Assembly: GCA_036271875.1 (NCBI GenBank) | Contig: DATAZU010000029.1 | Location: forward strand, 23,994-87,993 | Direction of reading: 5' to 3' | Length of the DNA stretch: 64,000 nucleotides | DNA from: Galbitalea sp036271875 | GTDB lineage: Bacteria > Actinomycetota > Actinomycetes > Actinomycetales > Microbacteriaceae | Shown: positions 18,089-26,279 of the stretch, in pieces | How the letters are laid out: each line of letters starts with the position of its first letter | How positions within the stretch are numbered: the stretch's first letter is position 1 | Notes under the pieces: model-generated | The model's database searches: none | Seen by the model: only the letters and a program-made list of their open reading frames with translations | What the model was told of the DNA's origin: nothing | Program-made: the position numbers and the translations under genes

Positions 18089-19096
18089 CTATCGGGTTGA
18101 ATCGTGCTCGGGATCGAAGTCGTCGAAGACTCGTCCACCACTGGACCTGTTTGCGTGGCGAAGTGCAGCGTTGGCTTCGACCTGCCACTGACGCGCGGGC
18201 TCCCAGTTGTCGATGAGCATGTTGGAGCCGTGGATGTGGCCGAGCATCGTGTGCGTCACCGCCTCGCCGCCGGCATCCTGGATGCGCGCCGCATACATCT
18301 CAACGCTGTCGCGCCGGGGATCGAACTCGGCCGAGAGTGCGTATACCGGAGCCACGTTGGACAGGTCGGGCGCCATCATCGGCGAAGCGTACGGGTGCAC
18401 CCTGTCCCGGGGATTGGCGAGATACATGTCGACACCGAGGAGGTCGTCCTTCCTCGTAACGTCATAGTTCGGGCTGCCATAGCGCCACATGTAGGTCGAC
18501 TTTGTGCAGTCGAGCTCGGCGATCTCGAGCAACTGGAGGATGAGCTTCGGGCCTTGTCGGTCCTGAGCCATCACGGATACCGCAGCCGCGAGGTTGCCGC
18601 CGGCTGATGCACCGCCGACGCTGATCCTCTCCGCGTCGCCGCCAATTTCCGCAGCATGCTCCTGAACCCACAGCACGGACTTGTAGCAGTCCTCGACCCC
18701 CGTTGGAAACGGGAATTCCGGCGCGAGACGATAGTCGACGTTCAGGACCGTCGACTGAGCCTGCGCGCAACGGCGCTGGCTTAGCATGTCGGTGCGGTCG
18801 TCATAGGCGGATCCGACGATCCAGCCGCCGCCATGGAAATACACGTGGATGGGAAATGGCCCCGCGCCCTCTGGCGTGTAGAGCCGAGCTGTGAAGGTAC
18901 CACCGTCGTAGGACGTGATCGTCACGTCTCTGATGGATTCGACACCGTCGACTCGGACAACTGGCTCGGTGTGATCGCGAGGATTCGTGATGCGCCCGAT
19001 GTATTCGCGCGGGAGCGTCTTGCCCTCGTGGGTGAAGGGCATACTCAACATCCGCTTGAGGAGAGCCTGGGGTTCTGGTTGCAGCGGCACAGTCAT
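18089..19096 (-). CDS. Alpha/beta hydrolase, hormone-sensitive-lipase (type IV esterase) family
   Basis: This 335-residue esterase of the HSL branch has HGGGW (88-92), which forms the oxyanion hole, the nucleophile elbow GASAG (162-166, Ser164), the acid in ALSAEFDPRRDS and the catalytic His in MLGHIHGSN. No signal peptide, so it acts in the cytosol. It is the first gene of a probable five-gene operon; only 30 bases separate it from the binding-protein gene. This arrangement suggests that the importer brings in an ester, lactone or acylated compound which this enzyme hydrolyses. That link is inference. Confidence 0.88.
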   Translation of the reverse strand: MTVPLQPEPQALLKRMLSMPFTHEGKTLPREYIGRITNPRDHTEPVVRVDGVESIRDVTITSYDGGTFTARLYTPEGAGPFPIHVYFHGGGWIVGSAYDDRTDMLSQRRCAQAQSTVLNVDYRLAPEFPFPTGVEDCYKSVLWVQEHAAEIGGDAERISVGGASAGGNLAAAVSVMAQDRQGPKLILQLLEIAELDCTKSTYMWRYGSPNYDVTRKDDLLGVDMYLANPRDRVHPYASPMMAPDLSNVAPVYALSAEFDPRRDSVEMYAARIQDAGGEAVTHTMLGHIHGSNMLIDNWEPARQWQVEANAALRHANRSSGGRVFDDFDPEHDSTR

Positions 19097-19192
19097 CCTT
19101 CATCTCACGTCGGCCACGGGAAGGAGTTGTTCGCACATCGCTCGACTTCCTTGTCGCCCACTGGGGTTGAAGAAAAGCTACATCGAACCGTG

Positions 19193-19203
19193 AGGGTGTG
19201 CAA
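19193..19203. promoter_or_regulatory. Candidate IclR box in the divergent promoter region
   Basis: AGGGTGTGCAA lies between the divergent hydrolase and SDR genes and recurs identically at 20518-20528, just before the IclR gene. Palindromic GTTGCAAC and GTGCAC follow within 25 bases. Shared words in front of a regulator and its neighbouring operon fit autoregulation plus target control. Confidence 0.35.
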
Positions 19204-19272
19204 GTGTTGCAACGCGTGTGCACATATTGTTACCTTTGAGCAATTCAATGATTGAGAGAAAGGTGCGCGGCC

Positions 19273-20055
19273 ATGGCAAGCGACCCAGACCCGATGGCAA
19301 AACCGCTACACGGCAAGACAGCACTGGTTACAGGCGGAGGCATCGGCATCGGTCGCGAGATTGCACTGGCGCTCGCCACGGCGGGAGCACGTGTTGCTGT
19401 GACCTATCACCGCCACGCACCAGACGATGGGTTTCGTACCGCGGTCGCCGCAGCATCCGGGCACGACGCGGTTTGCGTTGAGTTGGATGCCACCGTCGAG
19501 CTCGAGGTTCAGCGCGCGCTAACCACGGTGAGCGATTCGGCGGGCGAGCTCAGCATCCTCGTGAACAACGTCGGTGGCCTCGTGGAGCGAAACTCGATAC
19601 GCGAAATGGACTACTCCCTGTGGCGAGACGTGGTGGCGCTCAACCTCGACAGCATGTTCCTAGTTACCCATCACGCCTTACGGCAGTTCGATTTCCGGGA
19701 CGGTCGAATCATCAACGTCGCTTCGCTGGCTGGGCGCAACGGGGGACATGCCGGAGCAACCGCTTACGCTTCAACGAAGGCAGCCGTCTTCGGTTTCACT
19801 CGCGGCCTGGCCAAAGAACTCGCACCCTCGGGCACCACCGTGAATGCTCTCGCTCCGGGCTTCATCGAGGGCACTCCGTTCCACGACACGTTCACGAGTG
19901 ACGAGTCGAGAGCGGCAACCATCGCGACCATTCCGATGGGTCGGGCCGGAACGCCCTCCGATGTCGCGTCTGCCGCCGTATGGCTCGCGAGCCCCGGCGC
20001 CGGATTTGTCAGTGGTACGGTCATCGACATCAACGGCGCCCAGTACTTCGGGTGA
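19273..20055 (+). CDS. Short-chain dehydrogenase/reductase (SDR)
   Basis: This 260-residue classical SDR has the NAD(P)-binding TGGGIGIG (20-27), NNVGG (98-102), Ser151 and the catalytic pair Tyr165/Lys169 in YASTK. It ends in the usual VSGTVIDINGAQYFG. Position beside a sugar mutarotase and a gluconokinase suggests oxidation or reduction of a sugar or sugar acid, for example a ketogluconate, but sequence alone does not fix the substrate. The ATG at 19273 is used because GAGAAAGG lies at proper spacing; a TTG seven codons earlier is possible. Its stop overlaps the next start by one base (TGATG). Confidence 0.88.
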   Translation: MASDPDPMAKPLHGKTALVTGGGIGIGREIALALATAGARVAVTYHRHAPDDGFRTAVAAASGHDAVCVELDATVELEVQRALTTVSDSAGELSILVNNVGGLVERNSIREMDYSLWRDVVALNLDSMFLVTHHALRQFDFRDGRIINVASLAGRNGGHAGATAYASTKAAVFGFTRGLAKELAPSGTTVNALAPGFIEGTPFHDTFTSDESRAATIATIPMGRAGTPSDVASAAVWLASPGAGFVSGTVIDINGAQYFG

Positions 20056-20489
20056 TGACCACCGTGCTCAATACTCCAATCATTCATCCGGGAATCCTCG
20101 CCGGACTCGCGTCGGCGGGGCACAAGTCGATGATTCTCGTCACCGACGGCTACTTCGCCGCGTCGACGACCACGGGCCCGAACGCGGATCGTGTCTACCT
20201 CAATCTGGAAGCCGGCTCGCCAACGGTCACCCGGGTCGTCGAACTGATCGCCCGCATGGTGCCCATCGAAGGATGCTCGCGCATGACGGTTCCCGCGGGC
20301 GGATCCGATGAAGTGCAGGTCGAAGTGCAACGCATACTTGGCGACGGAGTCCCCTGCGAGAGCCTCGAGCGTGACGAGTTCTACGCATCCGCTCGATCAG
20401 TCGACCTCGCGTTGTGCATTGTCACCGGGGATACACGGCGATTTGCCAACGTATTACTCAGGGTTGGTCCCGGAACCGCACCATCCTGA
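20055..20489 (+). CDS. RbsD/FucU-family sugar mutarotase
   Basis: This 144-residue protein is of the RbsD/FucU family, which interconverts the anomers or ring forms of ribose or fucose. Recognisable features are HPGILAGLASAGHKSMILVTDGYF, containing the conserved His and Asp residues, and the later VEVQRILG and CIVTGDTRRFANVLL. The extended central block with RVYLNLEAGSPTVTRVVELI is closer to FucU than to RbsD. The ATG overlaps the SDR stop (TGATG), so translation is coupled. It implies that the pathway handles a free reducing sugar, perhaps L-fucose or a related deoxy sugar. Confidence 0.87.
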   Translation: MTTVLNTPIIHPGILAGLASAGHKSMILVTDGYFAASTTTGPNADRVYLNLEAGSPTVTRVVELIARMVPIEGCSRMTVPAGGSDEVQVEVQRILGDGVPCESLERDEFYASARSVDLALCIVTGDTRRFANVLLRVGPGTAPS

Positions 20490-20517
20490 CCGCCAGTGGG
20501 ATATCCCGCGCGGTCGC

Positions 20518-20528
20518 AGGGTGTGCAA
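20518..20528. promoter_or_regulatory. Second copy of the candidate IclR box
   Basis: AGGGTGTGCAA occurs 49 bases upstream of the IclR GTG start and is identical to 19193-19203. Confidence 0.35.
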
Positions 20529-20577
20529 AGATCACCTCTATGGTGCGCATACCGCGCCGGTCTTGAATTGGAGGATC

Positions 20578-21357
20578 GTGCCTCAAACCGTGAGTCGGGC
20601 CATCGACATTCTCGAGTTTTGCAGCATTCGCCCGCGGGAACTGCGAGAGATTGCGACCGAATTGGGAGTCCACCGCACCACCGCGCTCCGAATGCTGCAG
20701 ACCCTGTCCGCCGGCGGCTTCATGCGCAGGGATGACTTCGGCCGCTATGGCGTTGGTTTTCGACTGGCAGGTCTTGCGCAGTCAGCCCTCGAACAGTTCG
20801 ACCTGCGGACGATAGTGCATCCGTACATTGTCAAGCTCAGCGAGCGCACCGGGCAGACGATACAGTTTGCCGTCCCTCAGGGAAAACACATCGTCTACGT
20901 TGACAAGATCGAACCCGCAGAGGGCATCAGCCTAAACACCACAATCGGCGGTTTTGTGGTTGTACACACGGCGGGGGTCAGTAAGGCAATACTCGCGAGC
21001 CTCGATCCGAAGAGCCGCCAGGACATCATCGCCGGCGCGATGTTCGAGGCGTACAACGCGAACACCATCACGTCTGCCGAGGAGTTGGAGAAACGACTAG
21101 ACATCGTGCGGGAAAGGGGTTGGGCGACGGACGAGGGCGAATTCGATGTGGTGTCAAACTGTGTCGCCGCCGCCGTCTGGGATCATGCTGACAAAGTGGC
21201 AGGAGCTATCTCGATAACGGCGTTCCGTGAGAAGGCTGACATCACCGCACTTCAGGCCTACTTGCCGGACCTGCTTGAGACGACCGCGGCAATTTCCCAC
21301 GAGCTGGGATGGCGACCCGCTGACGAACAGCGTTCGCTCGCAATCGCAGAGAACTGA
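20578..21357 (+). CDS. IclR-family transcriptional regulator
   Basis: This 259-residue regulator has an N-terminal winged HTH (about 5-60; ELREIATELGVHRTTALRML) and the C-terminal IclR effector-binding domain (FAVPQGKHIVYVDKI, GWATDEGEFDVVSNCVAAAVWD). IclR proteins usually sense a pathway metabolite and control catabolic genes next to them. The start is uncertain: GTG at 20578 follows GGAGG at only three bases, and GTG at 20590 follows it at 15. The gene lies 88 bases after the mutarotase gene and eight bases before gluconokinase. It probably controls this cluster and perhaps the divergent importer operon. Confidence 0.88.
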   Translation: MPQTVSRAIDILEFCSIRPRELREIATELGVHRTTALRMLQTLSAGGFMRRDDFGRYGVGFRLAGLAQSALEQFDLRTIVHPYIVKLSERTGQTIQFAVPQGKHIVYVDKIEPAEGISLNTTIGGFVVVHTAGVSKAILASLDPKSRQDIIAGAMFEAYNANTITSAEELEKRLDIVRERGWATDEGEFDVVSNCVAAAVWDHADKVAGAISITAFREKADITALQAYLPDLLETTAAISHELGWRPADEQRSLAIAEN

Positions 21358-21365
21358 GTCCTCAG

Positions 21366-21878
21366 TTGCCCCCGCCCCGATCGTTCCTCGTGATGGGCGT
21401 GAGCGGATCTGGAAAGAGTACGGTCGGGCGGATGCTCGCGACCGATGCTGGGCTTCCGTTCGTGGACGCGGACGACCTTCATCCAGCCGCGAACATAGCC
21501 AAGATGGCGGCCGGGATACCGCTGACCGATACCGATCGCGCCCCATGGCTCAGGGATGTTGGCCTCGTGCTCGCGACTCCGCCCGTCGTTGTCGCATGTT
21601 CGGCGCTCAAGGTCACGTATCGGAATCGTCTTCGCGAGTTCGCCCCGAACCTTCAGATCGTCTATCTACGGGCGACACCCCAACTCCTCGGCGCCCGTCT
21701 CGCCCAGCGCGTCCACGAGTTCATGCCGGGTTCGCTTCTTTCATCACAACTCGAGACTCTCGAGCCGCCAGGTGAGGCGGAGAATCCGTTCGTTCTCGAC
21801 GCTGAAATGTCGCCAAGCGAGCTCATGACTTGGTTCCGGGAGCGAGCCGGAACTATTTGCCCGGCTCGAAACCGATGA
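21366..21878 (+). CDS. gntK: Gluconokinase
   Basis: This 170-residue kinase of the GntK/IdnK family phosphorylates D-gluconate to 6-phosphogluconate. The P-loop GVSGSGKST is at 11-19, followed by the family's DADDLHPAANIAKMAAGIPLTD block and ACSALKVTYRNRLRE. Start is probably TTG at 21366; GTG 21390 or ATG 21393 would leave too little before the first strand. It begins eight bases after the IclR stop. Its presence points to gluconate or a keto-gluconate as intermediate of the cluster, feeding the pentose phosphate pathway. The last 26 bases overlap the convergent VOC gene. Confidence 0.9.
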   Translation: MPPPRSFLVMGVSGSGKSTVGRMLATDAGLPFVDADDLHPAANIAKMAAGIPLTDTDRAPWLRDVGLVLATPPVVVACSALKVTYRNRLREFAPNLQIVYLRATPQLLGARLAQRVHEFMPGSLLSSQLETLEPPGEAENPFVLDAEMSPSELMTWFRERAGTICPARNR

Positions 21879-22254
21879 GCCAGAGGAGACCGAACCGATC
21901 GCGAACCTGGCCGTCGCTGTCGCCCCACGGGCGCACCTGGAGATCGTCAACCACGGTGCCGCCATCCGACAGACCATGGAACCATTCCGTCAGCGTCGCG
22001 GAATCCGCCTCGCCAAGCAAGGAGAACATCAGCCCGCTGGCCTCGAACGACTTCTGTTGCTCGTCGGCATCCGCCGCGAACAGGGAAACCGGACCGACGA
22101 GCATGCCGTGCCCAATGGCGTCGACGGTGCCATCCGTTCGCCCCATGTCACCGTTCGTGATGAGGGTTACCGCCCCGCCGAAAACGCTCTGGTAGAAGGT
22201 CAATGCCTCCCGGGCGTTGCCGGGAAAATGCAGGTAGGGAGTTGGGGCGGTCAC
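21853..22254 (-). CDS. VOC-family (PhnB-like) protein
   Basis: This 133-residue protein is of the PhnB/3-demethylubiquinone methyltransferase-like VOC group: PTPYLHFPGNAREALTFYQSVFGG at the N-terminus (a pattern rather than identity to the gene at 4827) and WGDSDGQVRDRFGLLWLIGFEPGK at the C-terminus. Function in this subgroup is generally unknown. GTG start. It converges on gluconokinase with a 26-base overlap of coding ends, so neither gene can have a terminator between them. Confidence 0.82.
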   Translation of the reverse strand: MTAPTPYLHFPGNAREALTFYQSVFGGAVTLITNGDMGRTDGTVDAIGHGMLVGPVSLFAADADEQQKSFEASGLMFSLLGEADSATLTEWFHGLSDGGTVVDDLQVRPWGDSDGQVRDRFGLLWLIGFEPGK

Positions 22255-22409
22255 GCGTTGTCCTCTCAGAGGCCCCTCAATGGGCTCGTCATCCGATGCT
22301 GGCGCATCCCCGTCGGGTCCACAAGCACCGCTCTGGCATATCGTTCTCGCGGCTGACGCGCACGCCGAAGAGGCTCGCCTAGGCTGACGACACGACGAGC
22401 CCGTAGAGA

Positions 22410-22958
22410 GTGAACCCCGCCGGAATGACGAATAGCGCGACCAGATCCCGGAACGGCGGAGTTCTCACGATTGTGCTGTTCACCGTCTATGCGCTCTTGC
22501 TCGTTGGACTCATTCTGTTCAAGTTCCCGTTCGACTACGGCGTGCAGACCATCCACCGCGACGTCAATCTGATCCCGTTCGCCGGTTCCGTGACGAAGAA
22601 CGGCTCGTTCGCCTCTGGCGAGGTCCTCGAAAATGTCCTCGCGTTCGTGCCGCTCGGCATTTACCTCGGCATGGTGAGATCCCACTGGTCGTTCTGGTTG
22701 CAGCTCCTGGTCATCGTCGCGACCACCGTGATCTTCGAGACCATCCAGTACAGCTTCGCGATCGGACGAGCCGACATCACGGACGTTCTCGGCAACACCC
22801 TCGGCGGGATCGTCGGTATCGGAATCTACGCCGCGGTAGCGCGCGGTCTCCGATCCAGAACTAATCGGGTGATGAACATCATCTGCGTCGTGTTGACCGT
22901 GCTCGTTGTTCTGTTTTGGGCATACCTCGCTCTGCACAGTTTCGTGCGAACGCGCTAG
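22410..22958 (+). CDS. VanZ-like family membrane protein
   Basis: This 182-residue protein has four or five hydrophobic helices. It shows VanZ hallmarks: VNLIPF after the first helix, ENVLAFVPLGIYLG in the second, and FETIQYSFAIGRADITDVLGNTLGGIVG. VanZ proteins modestly raise teicoplanin resistance in enterococci, but most homologues have no known role. GTG at 22410 is one start; ATG at 22425 is another and neither has a strong ribosome binding site. It lies seven bases before the end of the convergent chromate-transporter gene. Confidence 0.87.
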   Translation: MNPAGMTNSATRSRNGGVLTIVLFTVYALLLVGLILFKFPFDYGVQTIHRDVNLIPFAGSVTKNGSFASGEVLENVLAFVPLGIYLGMVRSHWSFWLQLLVIVATTVIFETIQYSFAIGRADITDVLGNTLGGIVGIGIYAAVARGLRSRTNRVMNIICVVLTVLVVLFWAYLALHSFVRTR

Positions 22959-22965
22959 CTGCCGA

Positions 22966-24141
22966 CTAGTGCGAGATCGACTCGCCCAGAAAGCTGGCCG
23001 CAACTCCGAGCGCCGCGGCGATCAGGATGGCCGAAACGACGCCGCGACGGAACAGCAGCAACCAGATCAATGATCCGGCCAGGATGCCCAGCTGCCAGAA
23101 TTGGCTGAGGGCAAGGCCGAGCGGGACCGCGGAGCCGATGATCGCTCCGATTACCGTTGCGCCGGCACCCGTCAGGAATGCCTGGATCGAGCGATTTCCC
23201 CTCAGTCGATCAAGGTGTCGAGCTCCCGCCAGAACGAAGATGAACGACGGGGCAAAGGCCATCAGCGTCGCGAGCAGCGATCCCCCGAGGCCCGCGGCCG
23301 CGTATCCAACCGTCGCGACCGTGAGAACAACCGGGCCCGGCGTGACCTGACCGAGCGCGACCGCGTTCAGGAACTGCGCGCTCGTCATCCAGTGATAAGT
23401 GACGACGGCGTCGTGTTGCATGAGCGGGATGATCACGAATCCGCCGCCGTAGGACAGCGCCCCGACCTTGATCGCGACCCAGGCGAGAGCCGCAAGTCCT
23501 CCGATGCTGATCGCGGGCACCAGAAGCGGCAGCATCGCGATCGCCGCGACCGGAGGATCTCGACGCCAGTCTCGTTGGATGGCGACCTCAATCAGTCCCA
23601 GTGCGAGCAGGACGAGCACGAGATAGGCGCCGACGGTTGCTCCCGCAGCGACCCCAATCACAAGGTAGACGACCCAACGCGCGCGACGAAGCCGATCAGA
23701 CCCGACACGCGTCCAACTTCCGCCAACGAGTCCAGTGCCCGCCGTGATCGCGATCGCGGGCACGGCGGCACCCGCGCCAAGAGCCGCGGCAAGAATCCAG
23801 GTCGGCGGGTGGGCCTCAAGAAACAGCGCCGACAACAGGATGATGAGGATCAGCCCGGGCAGGATGAAGCAGATCCCCCCGATAATCGCGCCGAGCCAGC
23901 CGCGCAGCCGCCACGCGCAGAAGATCGCGAGTTGAGTGGATGCCGGGCCTGGGAGCAGATTCGTCGCGGCGATGCCATCCTCGAATTCGGATGCCGCGAG
24001 CCACCCGGTTCGCTCGACGCACAGCCGTCGCAGGAGCGCGATGTGGACCGGCGGACCGCCAAATCCGGTTACCCCGATTCGGCTCCATTCCCGCGCGATA
24101 AGCGCGAGCGGCACTCGCTTGTCGACCGCCGATGAGCTCAC
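22966..24141 (-). CDS. chrA: Chromate transporter, ChrA family (two-domain)
   Basis: This 391-residue membrane protein has about ten helices and two homologous halves, the long-chain ChrA architecture. Each half begins with the family pattern: FGGPPVHIALLRRL with EDGIAATNLLPGPASTQLAIF in the first, and GALSYGGGFVIIPLMQHDAVV with LGQVTPGPVVLTVATVGY in the second. ChrA exports chromate, lowering its toxicity, and homologues may move sulphate or other oxyanions. No chromate regulator (ChrB) is visible nearby. It ends six bases before an MBL-fold hydrolase gene on the same strand, but that is upstream in transcription and may be cotranscribed with it. Confidence 0.9.
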   Translation of the reverse strand: MSSSAVDKRVPLALIAREWSRIGVTGFGGPPVHIALLRRLCVERTGWLAASEFEDGIAATNLLPGPASTQLAIFCAWRLRGWLGAIIGGICFILPGLILIILLSALFLEAHPPTWILAAALGAGAAVPAIAITAGTGLVGGSWTRVGSDRLRRARWVVYLVIGVAAGATVGAYLVLVLLALGLIEVAIQRDWRRDPPVAAIAMLPLLVPAISIGGLAALAWVAIKVGALSYGGGFVIIPLMQHDAVVTYHWMTSAQFLNAVALGQVTPGPVVLTVATVGYAAAGLGGSLLATLMAFAPSFIFVLAGARHLDRLRGNRSIQAFLTGAGATVIGAIIGSAVPLGLALSQFWQLGILAGSLIWLLLFRRGVVSAILIAAALGVAASFLGESISH

Positions 24142-24147
24142 GAAGAG

Positions 24148-25014
24148 CTAAGCCGACGTTCCGGCGGATCCGCGCAGCTCGGCAAGACGCCCCAGCTGCA
24201 TTTCGTGCACGCTGGTTGCCCACTCACCCGCGACGCCCGCCGCTGAGCCGACACGGCCATCCACCGGGACCTCGCGGTTCGCGAGAGCTTCGACGTACGT
24301 CCGGTCCTGGTTGAGTCGCTTTCGCAGCTCCTCGGCATTACCAACGGTTCCATGACCGGGAATGACAACGCTCGCGTCCCCTGCGACGCCGTCGAGCAGC
24401 CGCAGCGCCGCCAGGTAGTCCTCGATCGGATCGACCGCGCCCATCAGGTCCAGCATGGGAATCAGGATGTCCGACAGCATGTCGCCAGCCACGAGCACGC
24501 CGCGATCCTCGATGAACAGCGAAGCGTGGCCAGGCGCGTGCGCCCGGTGCTCGAGAATCCGAACGGTCGGGCCATCCCAGGGGATGCGCTCGGCGCCCAC
24601 GGGCAGGCCCTCGATCTTCCCGAGCAGATCAAGCGGAACGTCATCGGGAACTCCGAACCGACGCAGGTCGATCCCGTTCGCCAACCGAGCCCGAGCGCTC
24701 TCCGCGCAGCGCTCGGTGCTGTACCGCGGAGGTGTGCCGAATGCTTCATGCCAAACCATGTGGTCCCAGTGCGGGTGCGTTGAGAATCCGACGACGACCG
24801 TTTGTCCCAACTCGGAGACGTCGCTCGCGATGCGCGCGAGCTCCGCCTCGTGAATGCCCGGGTCGATCAGCAGTACGCCGTCATCCCCCTGCACCACAAC
24901 CGCATTGGTCTGCGACCACTCGCTCTGCTGGACGAAAACCCCATCGGCAACCTGCTTCAACACGGGAGCAACGCTAGCGCGTTGATGCCCGTCCGTGCCT
25001 CGGGAACGGGCCAT
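24148..25014 (-). CDS. MBL-fold (metallo-beta-lactamase superfamily) hydrolase
   Basis: This 288-residue metallohydrolase carries the zinc-binding HxHxDH motif as HPHWDH (80-85), a following conserved His in HRAHAPGHASLFI and Asp in VAGDMLSD, plus HGTVG late. No signal peptide, so a cytosolic hydrolase of an ester, lactone or thioester is likely; it is not a typical beta-lactamase. The ATG at 25014 is chosen because longer reading would run through the divergent PadR gene. The gene diverges from padR at 25051 across 36 bases that include a palindrome, so PadR probably represses both. Confidence 0.85.
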   Translation of the reverse strand: MARSRGTDGHQRASVAPVLKQVADGVFVQQSEWSQTNAVVVQGDDGVLLIDPGIHEAELARIASDVSELGQTVVVGFSTHPHWDHMVWHEAFGTPPRYSTERCAESARARLANGIDLRRFGVPDDVPLDLLGKIEGLPVGAERIPWDGPTVRILEHRAHAPGHASLFIEDRGVLVAGDMLSDILIPMLDLMGAVDPIEDYLAALRLLDGVAGDASVVIPGHGTVGNAEELRKRLNQDRTYVEALANREVPVDGRVGSAAGVAGEWATSVHEMQLGRLAELRGSAGTSA

Positions 25015-25020
25015 TGACAA

Positions 25021-25041
25021 ATACTCTTCCAAAGAGAGTAT
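25021..25041. promoter_or_regulatory. Candidate PadR operator
   Basis: ATACTCT and AGAGTAT flank a seven-base spacer between the divergent MBL hydrolase and padR starts. Seven-base perfect dyads with an ATxxxC..GxxxAT character are typical of PadR targets. It lies in front of both genes. Confidence 0.6.
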
Positions 25042-25050
25042 TCTCGCACC

Positions 25051-25401
25051 GTGACTAAGTCTGAACTGCGGGAACCGAGCTTTTGGGTTCTGACTGCGCT
25101 GGCCGCCGGCCGCAATCATGGCTACGCCCTCATCCAGGAGACAGCCGAGCTGTCGTCCGGGCGCGTGGACCTGAAGGTTCCGACGCTGTATGCCGCTCTC
25201 GACCGGCTGCGCGATGAGGGACTGGTCGCCATCGATGGCGACGAGGTGGTTGACGGGCGGCTTCGACGATACTTTCGCCTCACCGATGAAGGCGCCTCCC
25301 GACTCGGCGCGGAGATCGAGCGGATGGAGACGAACGTTCGCCAGGCCAGGGCGCGTCTGAAACTTCGCGATGCGCCCGCCATCGGGGAAGCGCTCGCGTG
25401 A
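25051..25401 (+). CDS. PadR-family transcriptional regulator
   Basis: This 116-residue winged-helix regulator has the family pattern EPSFWVLTALAAGRNHGYAL, then LKVPTLYAALDRLRDEGLV and a C-terminal dimerisation helix. PadR proteins are repressors that respond to phenolics, drugs or membrane stress. GTG start. It is coupled by a four-base overlap (GTGA) to the following membrane-protein gene. A second PadR of the same subtype is encoded at 33392-33721, and it too is followed by a coupled membrane protein. Likely binds the dyad at 25021-25041. Confidence 0.9.
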   Translation: MTKSELREPSFWVLTALAAGRNHGYALIQETAELSSGRVDLKVPTLYAALDRLRDEGLVAIDGDEVVDGRLRRYFRLTDEGASRLGAEIERMETNVRQARARLKLRDAPAIGEALA

Positions 25402-26279
25402 GCGCCGAGGACGCGAAGCTTGTCGCCGAATATCGCCGGCTTATTCGCTGGTACCCGAAACGATGGCGAGCGGCCAACGGAGACGCCCTGTTGGGCGCGC
25501 TTCTCGACCATGCGGAGGACGAGGGTCGACTCTCGCCGTCAACTGCGGAACGATCAGCAATCGCACGGGCGGGACTCGCGCAACGCTTCGGTCTCGCTGG
25601 CACGTCCTCGTCGCGACTGACCCTCTCGCTGGGCGGCGTCGCGGTCATCCTCGCCACGGTTGTCCCTCTGGTCGGGCGCCTCGTTTTCATATTTCCCCAG
25701 CCGATCGGCTCCTCGTGGCTCTACTACTCGTGGCAACCATTCTTCGCGCCGCTCTCGACCAGCACCCTCGTTGTCGCGTTCGTGATTCTCGCTGCCGGCT
25801 TCCGCAACGAACGAGGCATCGCGGGGATGTCCGTACTTGGCAAGACTTCGCTCATAGTGTTTGCCGTCGCTGGCCTCGCCCAGTCCGTCACCAATGCGGC
25901 GCTGATCCCACCGCTGTCAACCCTCGGCGCCAGCCGCTGGTTCGGTGAGGCTGTTGGTGACGCGCTGTGGTTCATGAGCCTGCTGTCGCTCGCAGCCCTG
26001 ATCGTCGCATCCATCGTCGTAGCGCGGGCTGGCGTGCTTCGCGGACCCGCGCGCTGGGCGCTGGTCGCTGTGGCGATCGCGATCGTGGGCGAATTGGCCA
26101 TCGACGAGATCCCACTCCCGGCTTTCGGTGCGATCTCCGTGTGGGGCAGCCCGGTCGCGCTAATGGTCCAGCTCGCGACCGGATTGCTGTACCTCCTCAG
26201 CGGTCTGGCCACTAGCGGTGAGCCGCTCGCCGGTAGGTCTGGATCTGAACTCCCTTTGAATCGGTACGCGAGTCGGTGA
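25398..26279 (+). CDS. Membrane protein partner of PadR, unknown function
   Basis: This 293-residue protein has a soluble N-terminal domain (about 1-70) and some six hydrophobic helices. The N-terminal part, with YRRLIRWYPKRWRAANGDA and LLDHAEDEGR, closely resembles the start of the protein encoded at 33718-34176, which also follows a padR gene. In Firmicutes an analogous PadR-linked alpha-helical domain (HAAS) precedes membrane segments; a similar idea may apply, but the families may be unrelated. GTG start overlapping the padR stop. The 3' end overlaps the convergent reductase gene by 68 bases. Confidence 0.75.
   Translation: MSAEDAKLVAEYRRLIRWYPKRWRAANGDALLGALLDHAEDEGRLSPSTAERSAIARAGLAQRFGLAGTSSSRLTLSLGGVAVILATVVPLVGRLVFIFPQPIGSSWLYYSWQPFFAPLSTSTLVVAFVILAAGFRNERGIAGMSVLGKTSLIVFAVAGLAQSVTNAALIPPLSTLGASRWFGEAVGDALWFMSLLSLAALIVASIVVARAGVLRGPARWALVAVAIAIVGELAIDEIPLPAFGAISVWGSPVALMVQLATGLLYLLSGLATSGEPLAGRSGSELPLNRYASR

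Noticed and set aside
23101..24135. 344-codon frame on the plus strand opposite the chromate transporter gene
   Set aside because: Translation is almost only Arg, Asp, Gln and Gly with no hydrophobic core; the opposite strand encodes an intact ChrA.
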